From Sphingomonadaceae bacterium (GTDB taxonomy: Bacteria > Pseudomonadota > Alphaproteobacteria > Sphingomonadales > Sphingomonadaceae), in assembly GCA_013001755.1 (NCBI GenBank), contig JABDLY010000052.1, positions 1 to 33,202 on the forward strand: a DNA stretch of 33,202 bases, in the 5' to 3' direction. A model generated the notes under the pieces. That model made no database searches. It had not been told where the DNA came from and saw only the letters and a program-made list of their open reading frames with translations. Positions within the stretch are counted from its first letter, which is position 1, and each line of letters starts with the position of its first letter. A program made the translations under genes and the position numbers. Below, piece by piece: positions 25,702 through 33,202 of the stretch.

Positions 25702-26691
25702 TTATACCCAGCCTTCGAGGACCTGATCGGGCGGACGATGGCCGTCGGCCCAGATGCGGATATTGGCAATCACCTTGTCACCCATCGCCTCGCGGCCTTC
25801 GAAGGTCGCCGAACCGAGATGCGGCAGCAGCACCACATTATCGAGGCCGAGCAGGCGCGGTTCGATTTCGGGTTCGTTCTCGTAAACGTCGAGTCCCGCG
25901 CCAGCGATCTGGCCGTTTTCGAGGACGGCGGCGAGCGCGGCCTCGTCGATAATCTCGCCGCGCGCCGCGTTGATGACGTAGACATCGCGGCCAAGCAGGC
26001 CGAGCCGCGCTTCGTCGATCAGGTGATGTGTCTCACTGGTATAGGGGCAGTTGATCGTCAGGATATCTATTTCGGCGAGCATGTCGTCGAGATCGTCATG
26101 CCATTGCGCATCGAGCGTCTGTTCGACGGCTTCGGGCAGCCGGTGGCGGTTGTGATAATGCACCGAGAGGCCGAAGCCGCGCGCGCGCCGCGCGATCGCC
26201 TGTCCGATACGGCCCATGCCGATAATGCCGAGGCGTTTGCCGTTGACCCGGTGGCCGAGCATGCCGGTCGGTCTCCAGCCTTGCCAGCCACCCGCGCGCA
26301 CCAGTTTTTCACCCTCGGCAAGGCGGCGGGGGACCGACAGGATGAGCGCCATCACCATATCGGCCGTATCTTCGGTGAGCACGCCGGGCGTGTTGGTGAC
26401 GATCATGTTCTTCGCCCGCGCCGCCGACAGGTCGATATGATCGACGCCGACGCCGAAATTGGCGATCAGTTTGAGCTGGTCGCCTGCTGCTTCGAGGATA
26501 TCCGCCGAAATATCATCGGTGACCGTCGGGACGAAGACTTCGGCGCGCGCCACGGCATCGCGCAGCTCGTCTTCGGTCATCGGCGTGTCGTCTGCGTTGA
26601 GTTCGACATCGAACAATTCGGCCATCCGCGCTTCGACGGCAGAGGGCAGTTTCCGGGTGACGATCGTCTTTGGGCGCTCGATTTGGGACAT
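25702..26691 (-). CDS. D-2-hydroxyacid dehydrogenase (glyoxylate/hydroxypyruvate reductase type)
   Basis: A 329-residue NAD(P)-dependent enzyme. The split catalytic domain begins VTRKLPSAVEARM, and the cofactor motif GMGRIGQAIA is at 158-167, followed by HYHNRHR, which suggests NADP preference because basic residues follow the second strand. The catalytic trio is Arg244 (NAARGEIID), Glu273 (DVYENEP) and His291 (LPHLGSAT). FGVGVDHID and NTPGVLTEDTADM are typical of the glyoxylate reductase branch. I chose ATG 26691 (MSQIERPKTIVTRKLP); the frame stays open upstream to 26799 but those codons resemble non-coding DNA. It lies upstream of amt on the same strand and is divergent from the SH3 gene across 113 bases. 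Confidence 0.9.
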   Translation of the reverse strand: MSQIERPKTIVTRKLPSAVEARMAELFDVELNADDTPMTEDELRDAVARAEVFVPTVTDDISADILEAAGDQLKLIANFGVGVDHIDLSAARAKNMIVTNTPGVLTEDTADMVMALILSVPRRLAEGEKLVRAGGWQGWRPTGMLGHRVNGKRLGIIGMGRIGQAIARRARGFGLSVHYHNRHRLPEAVEQTLDAQWHDDLDDMLAEIDILTINCPYTSETHHLIDEARLGLLGRDVYVINAARGEIIDEAALAAVLENGQIAGAGLDVYENEPEIEPRLLGLDNVVLLPHLGSATFEGREAMGDKVIANIRIWADGHRPPDQVLEGWV

Positions 26692-26804
26692 AGCGACGAT
26701 GAATTGGCCGCAACCCGCTGAACGGTCAAGCACCTGACGTCTTGATCGTATGGCGCGGCTCGGCCTATTTGCGCTAGCAAGCCTGCCAAAAGGGGACATT
26801 GTGT

Positions 26805-27284
26805 ATGCGTTTCGTTGCGTTCTTGATCGCGTTGCTCGCCATGCTGGCGGCGCCGCTGCCTGCTGCCGCGCAGGATCGCGAAACCCCGTATTGGGCGTCT
26901 ATCTCGGCTGACCGGGCGCGGATGCGCACCGGGCCGGGCACGAATTTTCCGACGAGCTGGCTGTATCGCCGCTCGGGCCTTCCTGTGCGCGTCGTCGAAG
27001 TCTACCGGAACTGGCGCAAGGTCGAGGACCCGGACGGGACGCAGGGCTGGATGATCGTGAATCTGTTGAGCGCGGATCGTACGGCGATGATCGAGGGCGA
27101 TATCCGACCGATGCGCGCTTCGCCCGAGGCCGGCTCTCGCATCCGTTATCGTGCCGAACCCGGCGTTGTCGGGCGCATCCGCAATTGCCGCCGCGGCTGG
27201 TGTGAATTCGATGTGCGGGGGCGTGTTGGTTACGTCGAAGCCGCGCATCTTTATGGTGTGGCCGAAGACGAAAGGATCGAATAG
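26805..27284 (+). CDS. Secreted bacterial SH3-domain protein
   Basis: A 159-residue exported protein. Residues 1-23 form a signal peptide (MRFVAFLIALLAMLAAPLPA, cleavage likely after AAA). The mature part contains an SH3b-type domain, ADRARMRTGPGTNFPTSWLY through GLPVRVVEVYRNWRKVEDPD and GTQGWM (about 36-90), and a second weaker SH3-like repeat, RYRAEPGVVGRIRNCRRGWCEF through GRVGYVEAAHLYG. A pair of cysteines (NCRRGWC) could form a disulfide in the periplasm. Such proteins bind cell-wall peptides. The ATG at 26805 is preceded by AAAGGGGA. It is 63 bases upstream of the prepilin peptidase gene on the same strand; whether it belongs to the secretion cluster is not known. Confidence 0.85.
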   Translation: MRFVAFLIALLAMLAAPLPAAAQDRETPYWASISADRARMRTGPGTNFPTSWLYRRSGLPVRVVEVYRNWRKVEDPDGTQGWMIVNLLSADRTAMIEGDIRPMRASPEAGSRIRYRAEPGVVGRIRNCRRGWCEFDVRGRVGYVEAAHLYGVAEDERIE

Positions 27285-27347
27285 CGCGATCCTTGACGGC
27301 GTTAGCGGAGAAGACCTGTTTCGAATGCGCCCGGCCTTTTCGATAGC

Positions 27348-28118
27348 GTGTTGGCGATCGCACCGGTCTGGCGCGCGATCGGCGGCGCGGTGCTCGGCGC
27401 GATCATCGGCAGCTTTCTCGCCACCCTTGTTGTGCGATGGCCAACGGACAAAAGCGTCGTCGCCGGCCGATCGCGATGCGATGGCTGCAATCGCGCGCTT
27501 CGCCCTCATGAGCTGATCCCGCTCTTCTCCTACCTGATACATCGCGGGCGCTGCGCGCGCTGCGGCGCGCGAATCGATCCGGTGCATTTTCTGGCCGAGC
27601 TTGTCGCGGCCGGGATTGGCGCAGCGTCATTCCTGTTCCTGTCCGGCGTTGCTGCGATTACCGCTGCGCTGCTCGGCTGGGCGTTGCTCGTGCTGGCGGC
27701 GCTAGATCTCAGGCATTTCTGGTTGCCCGACCGCATCACCTTGCCGCTCGTTTTCGCCGGCCTCGGTTTTTCCTTCTTGCCGGGCGGAGCCGCGCCGCTC
27801 GATGCCGCTATTGCAGCAACCGCCGGCTTCGCACTGCTTTTCCTGCTCAACACGCTTTACCGTATGCTCAGGGGGCGGGACGGACTGGGGTTAGGGGACG
27901 CGAAGCTGTTTGCTGCTGCGGGAGCCTGGTTAGGCTGGCAGTTGCTGCCCTTCGTCCTACTGTTGTCGAGCGCCGCGGCGCTGATCGCTATCGCTATTCG
28001 GGCGCTACGCAGCGGGGCACCGTCGGTTACGGAGAAATTTCCGTTCGGCGCCTTTCTCGCGGTATCGATATGGGTGGTCTGGGTCGCTGAGGATTCGCTG
28101 CGACACTATATCGGCTAG
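27348..28118 (+). CDS. gspO: Prepilin peptidase / N-methyltransferase (type II secretion)
   Basis: A 256-residue inner-membrane aspartic protease that cleaves and N-methylates pseudopilins. The cytoplasmic loop has two CxxC pairs (Cys44/47 in SRCDGCNR and Cys69/72 in GRCARCGAR), which bind zinc in this family. Catalytic aspartates are Asp120 (LDLRHFWLPD) and Asp184 in the GxGD motif GLGLGDAKL. About seven to eight membrane helices follow. The N-terminus VLGAIIGSFLATLVVRWP is standard. The start is GTG at 27348 or TTG at 27351; neither has a clear ribosome site. Its location directly before gspC, D and E makes a type II secretion role most likely, though such enzymes may also serve type IV pili. 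Confidence 0.93.
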   Translation: MLAIAPVWRAIGGAVLGAIIGSFLATLVVRWPTDKSVVAGRSRCDGCNRALRPHELIPLFSYLIHRGRCARCGARIDPVHFLAELVAAGIGAASFLFLSGVAAITAALLGWALLVLAALDLRHFWLPDRITLPLVFAGLGFSFLPGGAAPLDAAIAATAGFALLFLLNTLYRMLRGRDGLGLGDAKLFAAAGAWLGWQLLPFVLLLSSAAALIAIAIRALRSGAPSVTEKFPFGAFLAVSIWVVWVAEDSLRHYIG

Positions 28119-28141
28119 TACGATTTGGATCACGAGCGAAT

Positions 28142-28315
28142 ATGAACGATCCGATGAGGGGCAGGATCAGAGAGTTATTGCGCGTCGACAGTGAAGCCGA
28201 AACTTCGACCAAGCGGCTTTTGGCGATCGTGGGCGTCGGCGCGGCACTGTTGTTGCTCACGCTCTGGCTGTTCAGCGGCGGCGTTACAAGACATTGGAAT
28301 GGCATGAGTCATTAA
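28142..28315 (+). CDS. Small single-pass membrane protein upstream of gspC
   Basis: A 57-residue open frame not belonging to any family I recognise. It begins MNDPMRGRIRELLRVDSEAE, then a single membrane helix (about 25-45, containing LLAIVGVGAALLLLTLWLF), and ends SGGVTRHWNGMSH. The basic N-terminus predicts it faces the cytoplasm. The ATG at 28142 follows CACGAGCGA, a modest ribosome site, 23 bases after the prepilin peptidase stop. The helix and the residues before it strongly resemble the start of the protein at 33049-33202, which follows gspE. It could be an extra subunit or anchor of the secretion machine. The coding call depends on this likeness and on position. Confidence 0.6.
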   Translation: MNDPMRGRIRELLRVDSEAETSTKRLLAIVGVGAALLLLTLWLFSGGVTRHWNGMSH

Positions 28316-28382
28316 ACCGTCCTAAAAGGCTTCTAATCGTGTAACTTTGGCCGCATGGCGGGGACGGACCTTAGGATTTTCT

Positions 28383-29231
28383 ATGCGCTTATCGCTTGAC
28401 GCCCGGGCACAGCGGCTTGTGCGACGGCTGCCACGGACCACCATCTATTCGGCGTTGGAGATTTTGCTCCTCACCGTTTTGGCCGTCCAGTGCGCGCGGC
28501 TCGTCTGGGCGGTGGTAACGCCGGTCGGGCCATTGGGCGATTGGCGCAGCGATGGCGGCATGACTGTGTTGGCCACGCCCGACAGCGCCTATTTCGAGAG
28601 CTTCGATCCGTTTTTCCGGCTCGAGGGAGGCGGCGCTGTCGTCGTCACCGATCTCAATCTGCAGCTTTTCGGTATCCGCGAGGACCGCGCGACCGGACGC
28701 GGTTCGGCGATCATCGCGACGCCCGATGGCGAACAGAACAGCTATCTGGTGGGCGACGAGGTGATGCCGGGCGTCATCCTCCACGCCGTCGATTTCGATT
28801 CGATCACGATCGAACGCGGCGGCGTGCGCGAAACCGTCTTTCTCGACCAGTCGAGCGCGCCGCCGGTTCCGAGCACGGCTGCCGCAGCGCCAGTGATTGC
28901 GCCCACAGCGACGCCCTCGCGCACAGCGCCCGCGCAAGCGACCACGCCGCAGACGGTGACACCGAGCCAATTGGCGCGTGGAACGCAAATCTCGCCGCGC
29001 CGCGAGGGCAACCGCCTGACCGGGATTATCCTCCAGCCGACCGATGACGGCTCCGCCTTGGCATCGGCGGGCTTCCAGCCGGGCGATGTGATCGTCGCTA
29101 TCGATGGCGAGCCTATTCAGGATATGGGGCAGGCGGCTACCTTCGCGACGCGGATGGCAAGCGGCAATGCGATGGTCCAGGTCGAACGCGGTGGCGAGAC
29201 GGTCTCGGTTCGGGCAAGGGTCGCCCAATGA
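28383..29231 (+). CDS. gspC: Type II secretion inner-membrane protein GspC
   Basis: A 282-residue connector between the inner-membrane platform and the secretin. In order: cytoplasmic N-terminus, one membrane helix (about 22-46, containing LEILLLTVLAVQCARLVW), the periplasmic homology region (about 65-155, with LNLQLFGIREDRATGRGSAI and YLVGDEVMPGVILHAV), a Pro/Ala/Thr linker (158-200), and a C-terminal PDZ domain (about 210-282, with GFQPGDVIVAIDGEPIQD). Order and length fit the PDZ-type GspC. I chose ATG 28383 because AGGA lies six bases before it; the frame is open farther upstream. Its TGA overlaps the gspD ATG (ATGA), so the two are coupled, as is normal for partners that bind each other. 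Confidence 0.92.
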   Translation: MRLSLDARAQRLVRRLPRTTIYSALEILLLTVLAVQCARLVWAVVTPVGPLGDWRSDGGMTVLATPDSAYFESFDPFFRLEGGGAVVVTDLNLQLFGIREDRATGRGSAIIATPDGEQNSYLVGDEVMPGVILHAVDFDSITIERGGVRETVFLDQSSAPPVPSTAAAAPVIAPTATPSRTAPAQATTPQTVTPSQLARGTQISPRREGNRLTGIILQPTDDGSALASAGFQPGDVIVAIDGEPIQDMGQAATFATRMASGNAMVQVERGGETVSVRARVAQ

Positions 29232-31372
29232 AACGCCTGGCCGTCTTTTTCGCGCTGATCGCAATCGCCGCTGCGCCGCTCGCACCCATACAAGCGCAGC
29301 ATGTGCTCAACCTGCGCAATGCCGATGTCCGTGCGTTCATCCAGGATGCCTCGCGCGTAACCGGGCGGACCTTCGTCATCGATCCAGCGGTAAGCGGGAC
29401 GGTCACCGTGGTGACCGATCGCCCGCTGTCGCGTTCCGAATATTTCGAGATTTTCCTGTCTACCTTGCGCGCCAATGGTCTCGTCGCCGTCCCGACGGCG
29501 GGCGGTGCGCTGCGTATCCAGCCAACCGCGTCTGCGGCGTCGCAACCCTCGCGCGTCGGCGCCCGCGCGATATCGAACAATGCGTTCGTGACCGAGATAT
29601 TCCGGCTCAGGAACATCCCGGCGGTATCGGCAATCGAAACCTTGCGGCCCTTGGTCAGCCCTGAGGGTTCGATCACCGCAAACACCGCCGCCAACTCGCT
29701 CGTCATCGCCGATTTCGGCGACAATGTCCGCCGGATGCGGCAGCTGATCCAGCGGATCGACGTCGATAGTACGGCAAGCCAGATCATCCCGCTGCGCAAC
29801 GCCGGCGTGCGCGAGATTGCAGCGGCGCTGCAGGGTCTGGTGACGACGGGCGCGGAAGGTGCGGTTTCTCCGGCGACGATTATCCCGGTCGACAGTTCGA
29901 ACTCGCTGCTGCTGCGCGGCGATCCGGCGACGGTTTCGCGGCTCATCGAACTGGCGCGCGATCTCGATCTGCGCGCAGAAAGCGGCACCGAAATTCGCGT
30001 TATCTTCCTCGAATATGCGGATGCGGCGCAGATTTTGCCGGTTCTCGAGCGCGTGACAGGACAAGCGGCGAATGTCTCGGCTGCGACATCGAGCGGCGCG
30101 CCCGCGCCCAATGGCGATGGAGGTGCCGCCGGGGGCACGTCTGTGGCGGTCACGACGTCGGGTGCCGGCTTCAGCCGGCCCGGGCAGGAGGTCATCGTCA
30201 CCGGCTATGAAGGTGCGAATGCGATCATCATCTCGGCGTCGCCCGAAATGCAGCGGACGCTCGGCGAACTTGTCCGACAGCTCGATACGCGCCGCGACCA
30301 GGTTCTCGTCGAGGCGATCATCGTCGAAATCTCCGATCGCGCTGCGCGCGAGCTCGGCGTGCAGTTCCTCTTCGGCGGCGAGAATGCGCCCTTCGCCGTC
30401 ACCAACTATTCGAACGTCTCACCGCGTATTCTCGACCTGGCGGGCGGCGCGCTGGCCGACGATATCGACCAGACGACGACGATCATCAACGGCGATGTCG
30501 TTACGACGACGACCAATTCGGCGACGGGCGATTTGCTCCGCCAGAATGCCGCGCAGGCCATTCTGGGCGCGCGCGGCGGCTTTGCCGGATTCGCGACCGG
30601 GCTGGGCGGCGATCTTATCTTCGGCGCGATTTTGAACGCGGTTCAGGAAGATACCGATTCGAACATCCTCTCGACGCCGTCGATAACGACGCTCGACAAC
30701 CAGGAAGCCAGCATCCTTGTCGGGCAGGAAATTCCGATCTCGACCGGCGAAGCGCTGTCGAACAATTTCGACAATGCCTTCCGCACGATCCAGCGCCAAA
30801 ATGTCGGTATCGAGCTGATCGTCACGCCGCAGATCAATGCCAATGGCGCGGTGCGGCTCGCGATCCAGCAGGAAGTGAGTTCGGTCGCCGGGCCGGTGTC
30901 GGACGATTTCAACGAGCTGATCCTCAACAAGCGCGAGATCAACACGACGGTTACCGTCAACAACGGCGAAATCATCGCCCTGGGCGGCCTGCTCGACGAC
31001 AATGAGCGGCGGACTATCCAGCGGATACCGATCCTTGGCGATATTCCGATTATCGGAGAGCTGTTCCGCTCGCGCGGCCGTGCGCGGACGCAGACGAACC
31101 TGATGGTCTTTATCCGTCCGACGATTCTGAGCTCCGCCGCCGATCGCCGCGAAGTGTTCGAGCGGCGCTACGGCTATGTCCGCTCGCGGCAATATCTTGC
31201 CAACCCCGATGCCGAACCGAGCATCGATACGCTGGTGCGCCAATATCTCGGCATGACGCCGCCTGGCCGTCCGCCGAACGTGCCGCCGCCGGCCGATCCC
31301 GAAATCATCGTCCCCGAAGTCAGCACGACGACAACGACTATCCGGCAGGTTCCCGTACCGGAGGCCGAGTGA
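29228..31372 (+). CDS. gspD: Type II secretion secretin GspD
   Basis: A 714-residue outer-membrane channel subunit. Signal peptide 1-23 (MKRLAVFFALIAIAAAPLAP, cleavage after IQA). Then the N0 domain (from VLNLRNADVRAFIQDASRVT), the N1-N3 repeats (AVSAIETLRPLVSP; REIAAALQGLV; AAQILPVLERVTG), and the C-terminal secretin domain with VLVEAIIVEISDRAARELGV, TDSNILSTPSITTLDNQEA, and the family signature VNNGEIIALGGLLDDN to IPILGDIPIIGELFRS. A glycine-rich insert (ATSSGAPAPNGDGGAAGGTS) sits in N3. A 70-residue proline- and threonine-rich tail (PPGRPPNVPPP) follows the barrel and could bind a pilotin or peptidoglycan. Overlaps gspC by four bases. Confidence 0.95.
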   Translation: MKRLAVFFALIAIAAAPLAPIQAQHVLNLRNADVRAFIQDASRVTGRTFVIDPAVSGTVTVVTDRPLSRSEYFEIFLSTLRANGLVAVPTAGGALRIQPTASAASQPSRVGARAISNNAFVTEIFRLRNIPAVSAIETLRPLVSPEGSITANTAANSLVIADFGDNVRRMRQLIQRIDVDSTASQIIPLRNAGVREIAAALQGLVTTGAEGAVSPATIIPVDSSNSLLLRGDPATVSRLIELARDLDLRAESGTEIRVIFLEYADAAQILPVLERVTGQAANVSAATSSGAPAPNGDGGAAGGTSVAVTTSGAGFSRPGQEVIVTGYEGANAIIISASPEMQRTLGELVRQLDTRRDQVLVEAIIVEISDRAARELGVQFLFGGENAPFAVTNYSNVSPRILDLAGGALADDIDQTTTIINGDVVTTTTNSATGDLLRQNAAQAILGARGGFAGFATGLGGDLIFGAILNAVQEDTDSNILSTPSITTLDNQEASILVGQEIPISTGEALSNNFDNAFRTIQRQNVGIELIVTPQINANGAVRLAIQQEVSSVAGPVSDDFNELILNKREINTTVTVNNGEIIALGGLLDDNERRTIQRIPILGDIPIIGELFRSRGRARTQTNLMVFIRPTILSSAADRREVFERRYGYVRSRQYLANPDAEPSIDTLVRQYLGMTPPGRPPNVPPPADPEIIVPEVSTTTTTIRQVPVPEAE

Positions 31373-31397
31373 TGCCCGGCCCGGAGGCAGAGCAATG
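31358..31397 (+). repeat. Short imperfect tandem duplication at the gspD/gspE junction
   Basis: CCGGAGGCCGAGTGATG at 31358-31374 is repeated as CCGGAGGCAGAGCAATG at 31381-31397, a 23-base step with 14 of 17 matches. The first copy contains the gspD stop codon and an ATG that opens a very short frame (31372, PGPEAEQ then stop). The second copy contains the GGAGG ribosome site and the gspE start. The likeness suggests that the gspE start signal arose by duplication of the gspD tail. Confidence 0.6.
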
Positions 31398-32975
31398 AGA
31401 GTCCGCCGCGGCGACGAGAGCGATGCGCAGGAGCTAATTCTCGATGCCGGCGATGCCGCGGCAGAAGATCCGGTTGAAGCGGCAATCTTGCCGGTCAATA
31501 TTCCCTATGGCTTCGCGCGCAAATTCGGCGTGGTGCTGCTCGATAGCGATAACGGCCAACTGAAGGTGGCGCAGCGCGATGGCGAAGACCCGCGCGCATT
31601 GATCGAAGTTCGTCGCTTCCTGAGCCGTGCCTTCGACCTCGAATTCGTCCCTGCCGACCGCTTCGATGCGATCCTATCGGAACGTTATGCGATGGACGGG
31701 CAAGCGGCGGCCGATGCGGCGAGCGGGCTCGGAGCGGCGAGCGATCTCGATCATCTGGCCGGCGATATCCCGACAGCCGAGGACCTCCTCGACACCGCCG
31801 ACGATGCCCCGGCTATCCGGCTGATCAACGGCATCATCGCCGATGCCGCGCGCCAGGGCGTCTCGGACATCCATATCGAACCTTATGAGTCGGGCCTGGT
31901 TTTCCGGATGCGGGTCGATGGCGTGTTGCATGAGACTTTGCGGATGCCGCCGCATGTCGCGCCGGTGATCGTATCGCGCATCAAGGTCATGGCGCGGCTC
32001 GATATCGCCGAAAGGCGCGTCCCGCAGGATGGCCGGATATCGCTGACGCTGGCGGGCAAGCTGCTCGACGTGCGCGTCTCGACACTGCCGAGCCGGGCCG
32101 GCGAGCGCGTCGTGCTGCGTATCCTCGACAAGGACAATGCCGGGATCGGGCTCGAACAGCTCGGCATGCCCGAGGCGATCGACAAGGGCTTCCGCCGCGC
32201 ACTGGCCGAACCCAATGGTATCATCCTCGTTACCGGCCCGACGGGATCGGGCAAGACGACATCGCTCTATGCCGGGCTCAGGCTGCTCAACGATGGCTCG
32301 CGCAATATCCTCACCGTCGAGGACCCGGTCGAATATGCGATCGAGGGCGTCGGGCAGACGCAGGTCAATCCCAAGGTCGGCCTCGATTTTGCGACCGGGC
32401 TGCGCGCCATCCTGCGGCAGGATCCCGACACGGTGATGGTCGGCGAGATCCGCGATCGCGAGACCGCCGATATCGCCGTGCAGGCGTCGCTCACCGGTCA
32501 TCTGGTGCTGTCGACCGTGCACACCAACGACGCCGTCGGCGCGATCACACGGATGCGCGACATGAAGATCGAACCGTTCCTGCTCGCCTCGACGCTGCGT
32601 GCCGTTATCGCCCAGCGGCTCGTGCGCCGGCTTTGCGCGAACTGCCGCGAACCCGTTGAGGCGTCGAGCGCGGTCGCTGCGCTGCTTGGACTCGATGCCG
32701 GAACGACGATCTATGAAGCGCGCGGCTGCGACGCGTGCGGGCACACCGGCTATACCGGTCGGACGGGTGTGTTCGAGATCATGAGCATCGACCGCGACCT
32801 TCAGCGCATTATCGGTTCGAATGGCGACGAATCGCAGATCGCCAATTATGCGTTTCTCAGGGCACCCAGCCTCGGCGCGTCGGTGCGCGCGCTGGTCCGG
32901 GACGGCATTACCAGTGTCGGCGAGGCCGTGCGGGTCTCGCGCGCAGAGACGCAAGTCGCGAACGGCGTTCAATAA
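31395..32975 (+). CDS. gspE: Type II secretion ATPase GspE
   Basis: A 526-residue hexameric motor ATPase on the cytoplasmic face of the inner membrane. It shows the N-terminal GspE/PilB domain (about 30-130), then the linker helix and the ATPase core: Walker A GPTGSGKTT (281-289), Asp box with TVEDPVEY (307-314), Walker B VMVGEIRDRETA (347-358), His box STVHTND (373-379). The zinc module with Cys414, Cys417, Cys445 and Cys448 (LCANC...CDACG) is complete. Sequence DIHIEPYESGLVFRMRVDG is diagnostic of GspE-type ATPases. ATG 31395 follows GGAGGCAGAGCA. Its TAA stop shares one base with the ATG of the next tiny frame (TAATG). gspF is not in the window. Confidence 0.96.
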   Translation: MRVRRGDESDAQELILDAGDAAAEDPVEAAILPVNIPYGFARKFGVVLLDSDNGQLKVAQRDGEDPRALIEVRRFLSRAFDLEFVPADRFDAILSERYAMDGQAAADAASGLGAASDLDHLAGDIPTAEDLLDTADDAPAIRLINGIIADAARQGVSDIHIEPYESGLVFRMRVDGVLHETLRMPPHVAPVIVSRIKVMARLDIAERRVPQDGRISLTLAGKLLDVRVSTLPSRAGERVVLRILDKDNAGIGLEQLGMPEAIDKGFRRALAEPNGIILVTGPTGSGKTTSLYAGLRLLNDGSRNILTVEDPVEYAIEGVGQTQVNPKVGLDFATGLRAILRQDPDTVMVGEIRDRETADIAVQASLTGHLVLSTVHTNDAVGAITRMRDMKIEPFLLASTLRAVIAQRLVRRLCANCREPVEASSAVAALLGLDAGTTIYEARGCDACGHTGYTGRTGVFEIMSIDRDLQRIIGSNGDESQIANYAFLRAPSLGASVRALVRDGITSVGEAVRVSRAETQVANGVQ

Positions 32976-33052
32976 TGGAGTCTTATCGCGTACCGGTCGA
33001 AACCTGTCCTTGTCGGGCCGCTTCTCTTCCAGACGCGCGGAGCCGGCAGTGA
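32975..33052 (+). CDS. Possible 25-residue coupled small ORF after gspE
   Basis: A tiny open frame, MESYRVPVETCPCRAASL to PDARSRQ, whose ATG overlaps the gspE stop by one base (TAATG) and whose TGA overlaps the GTG start of the next gene (GTGA). Both junctions are of the kind used for translational re-initiation. It has no membrane segment; a Cys-Pro-Cys sits in the middle. It may be no more than a ribosome bridge from gspE to the following gene. There is no strong ribosome site. Evidence for a functional product is only the double overlap. Confidence 0.3.
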   Translation: MESYRVPVETCPCRAASLPDARSRQ

Positions 33053-33202
33053 CCCTAGGACGACTATCTACGCTGATCGCGCTCGATCGCGATGCGCCAA
33101 GCTCGCCTGCGCGGCTGGCTGTCATTCTGGTCTCCGGCGCGGTTTTGCTCCTGCTCGCATTGTGGCTGTTCGCGGCGGATGACGTCCCGCGAGATCCTGT
33201 CG
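33049..33202 (+). CDS. Membrane-anchored protein, N-terminal part (cut by window edge)
   Basis: The first 51 residues of a protein that continues beyond the window. It begins (M)TLGRLSTLIALDRDAPSS, then a membrane helix (about 21-43, RLAVILVSGAVLLLLALWLF), then AADDVPRDPV. The GTG start at 33049 follows GGAG at seven bases and overlaps the preceding TGA. It is not gspF, which normally follows gspE and starts quite differently. It resembles the 57-residue protein at 28142-28315 through the stretch before and within the helix. Possible identities are an accessory protein of the secretion system with a periplasmic domain or a second small anchor; the rest of the gene is needed to tell. Confidence 0.6.
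   Translation, partial: MTLGRLSTLIALDRDAPSSPARLAVILVSGAVLLLLALWLFAADDVPRDPV

Noticed and set aside
31674-33125. Long minus-strand open frame opposite gspE
   Set aside because: Antisense shadow of gspE and the downstream gene; composition typical of reversed GC-rich coding DNA.

Overview
The window looks like chromosomal DNA from an alphaproteobacterium, most likely of the order Sphingomonadales. The clues are high GC, an alphaproteobacterial cysteine operon (cobA, a DUF2849 gene, cysI, a DUF934 gene, cysH), a UPF0262 gene, TTG and GTG starts with good Shine-Dalgarno sites, and intergenic palindromes of the CGTCATTGCGAG and CCCTGAGCTTGTCGAAGGG kinds. The order is my inference from family knowledge; no 16S or marker search was possible. 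I saw no rRNA, tRNA, insertion sequence, prophage or CRISPR array.

Layout. 1-2.5 kb: the 5' end of a coniferyl-aldehyde-dehydrogenase-like gene, a proline iminopeptidase, and a divergent 3-hydroxyisobutyryl-CoA hydrolase-like gene. 2.5-5.5 kb: glycerol use (glpD then glpK, translationally coupled), separated from the hydrolase gene by a strong palindrome. 5.5-9.1 kb: a composite repeat, then rnr (RNase R), whose catalytic domain carries an in-frame palindromic repeat, converging on a lipoprotein metallo-hydrolase. 9.2-11 kb: a tight minus-strand operon of UPF0262, a GH25-like protein lacking its catalytic acids, and dcd. 11-13.6 kb: an SDR gene, a second repeat copy, and dnaB. 13.6-17.5 kb: assimilatory sulfate reduction. 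17.5-20.5 kb: a lone astD and a divergent SelO-like gene. 20.5-24.3 kb: alpha/beta hydrolase, GT4 glycosyltransferase, a nitronate-monooxygenase-like flavoprotein with a cysteine cluster, and a small membrane protein. 24.3-26.7 kb: an ammonium transporter and a 2-hydroxyacid dehydrogenase. 26.8 kb to the end: an SH3-domain secreted protein, then type II secretion (prepilin peptidase, a small membrane protein, gspC, gspD, gspE) and a second, similar small membrane protein cut by the window edge.

How the genes work together. GlpK makes glycerol-3-phosphate and GlpD oxidises it. CobA makes the siroheme precursor needed by CysI, and CysH supplies sulfite to CysI. GspC, D and E and the prepilin peptidase are the inner-membrane connector, outer-membrane secretin, motor ATPase and pseudopilin processor of one secretion machine.

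The most unusual features are the repeat-derived insert in RNase R, the apparent pseudo-GH25 protein in the dcd operon, two look-alike single-pass membrane proteins bracketing gspCDE, and a nest of different palindromic repeat families upstream of rnr. I did not find a clear wholly new multi-gene system; these are leads.
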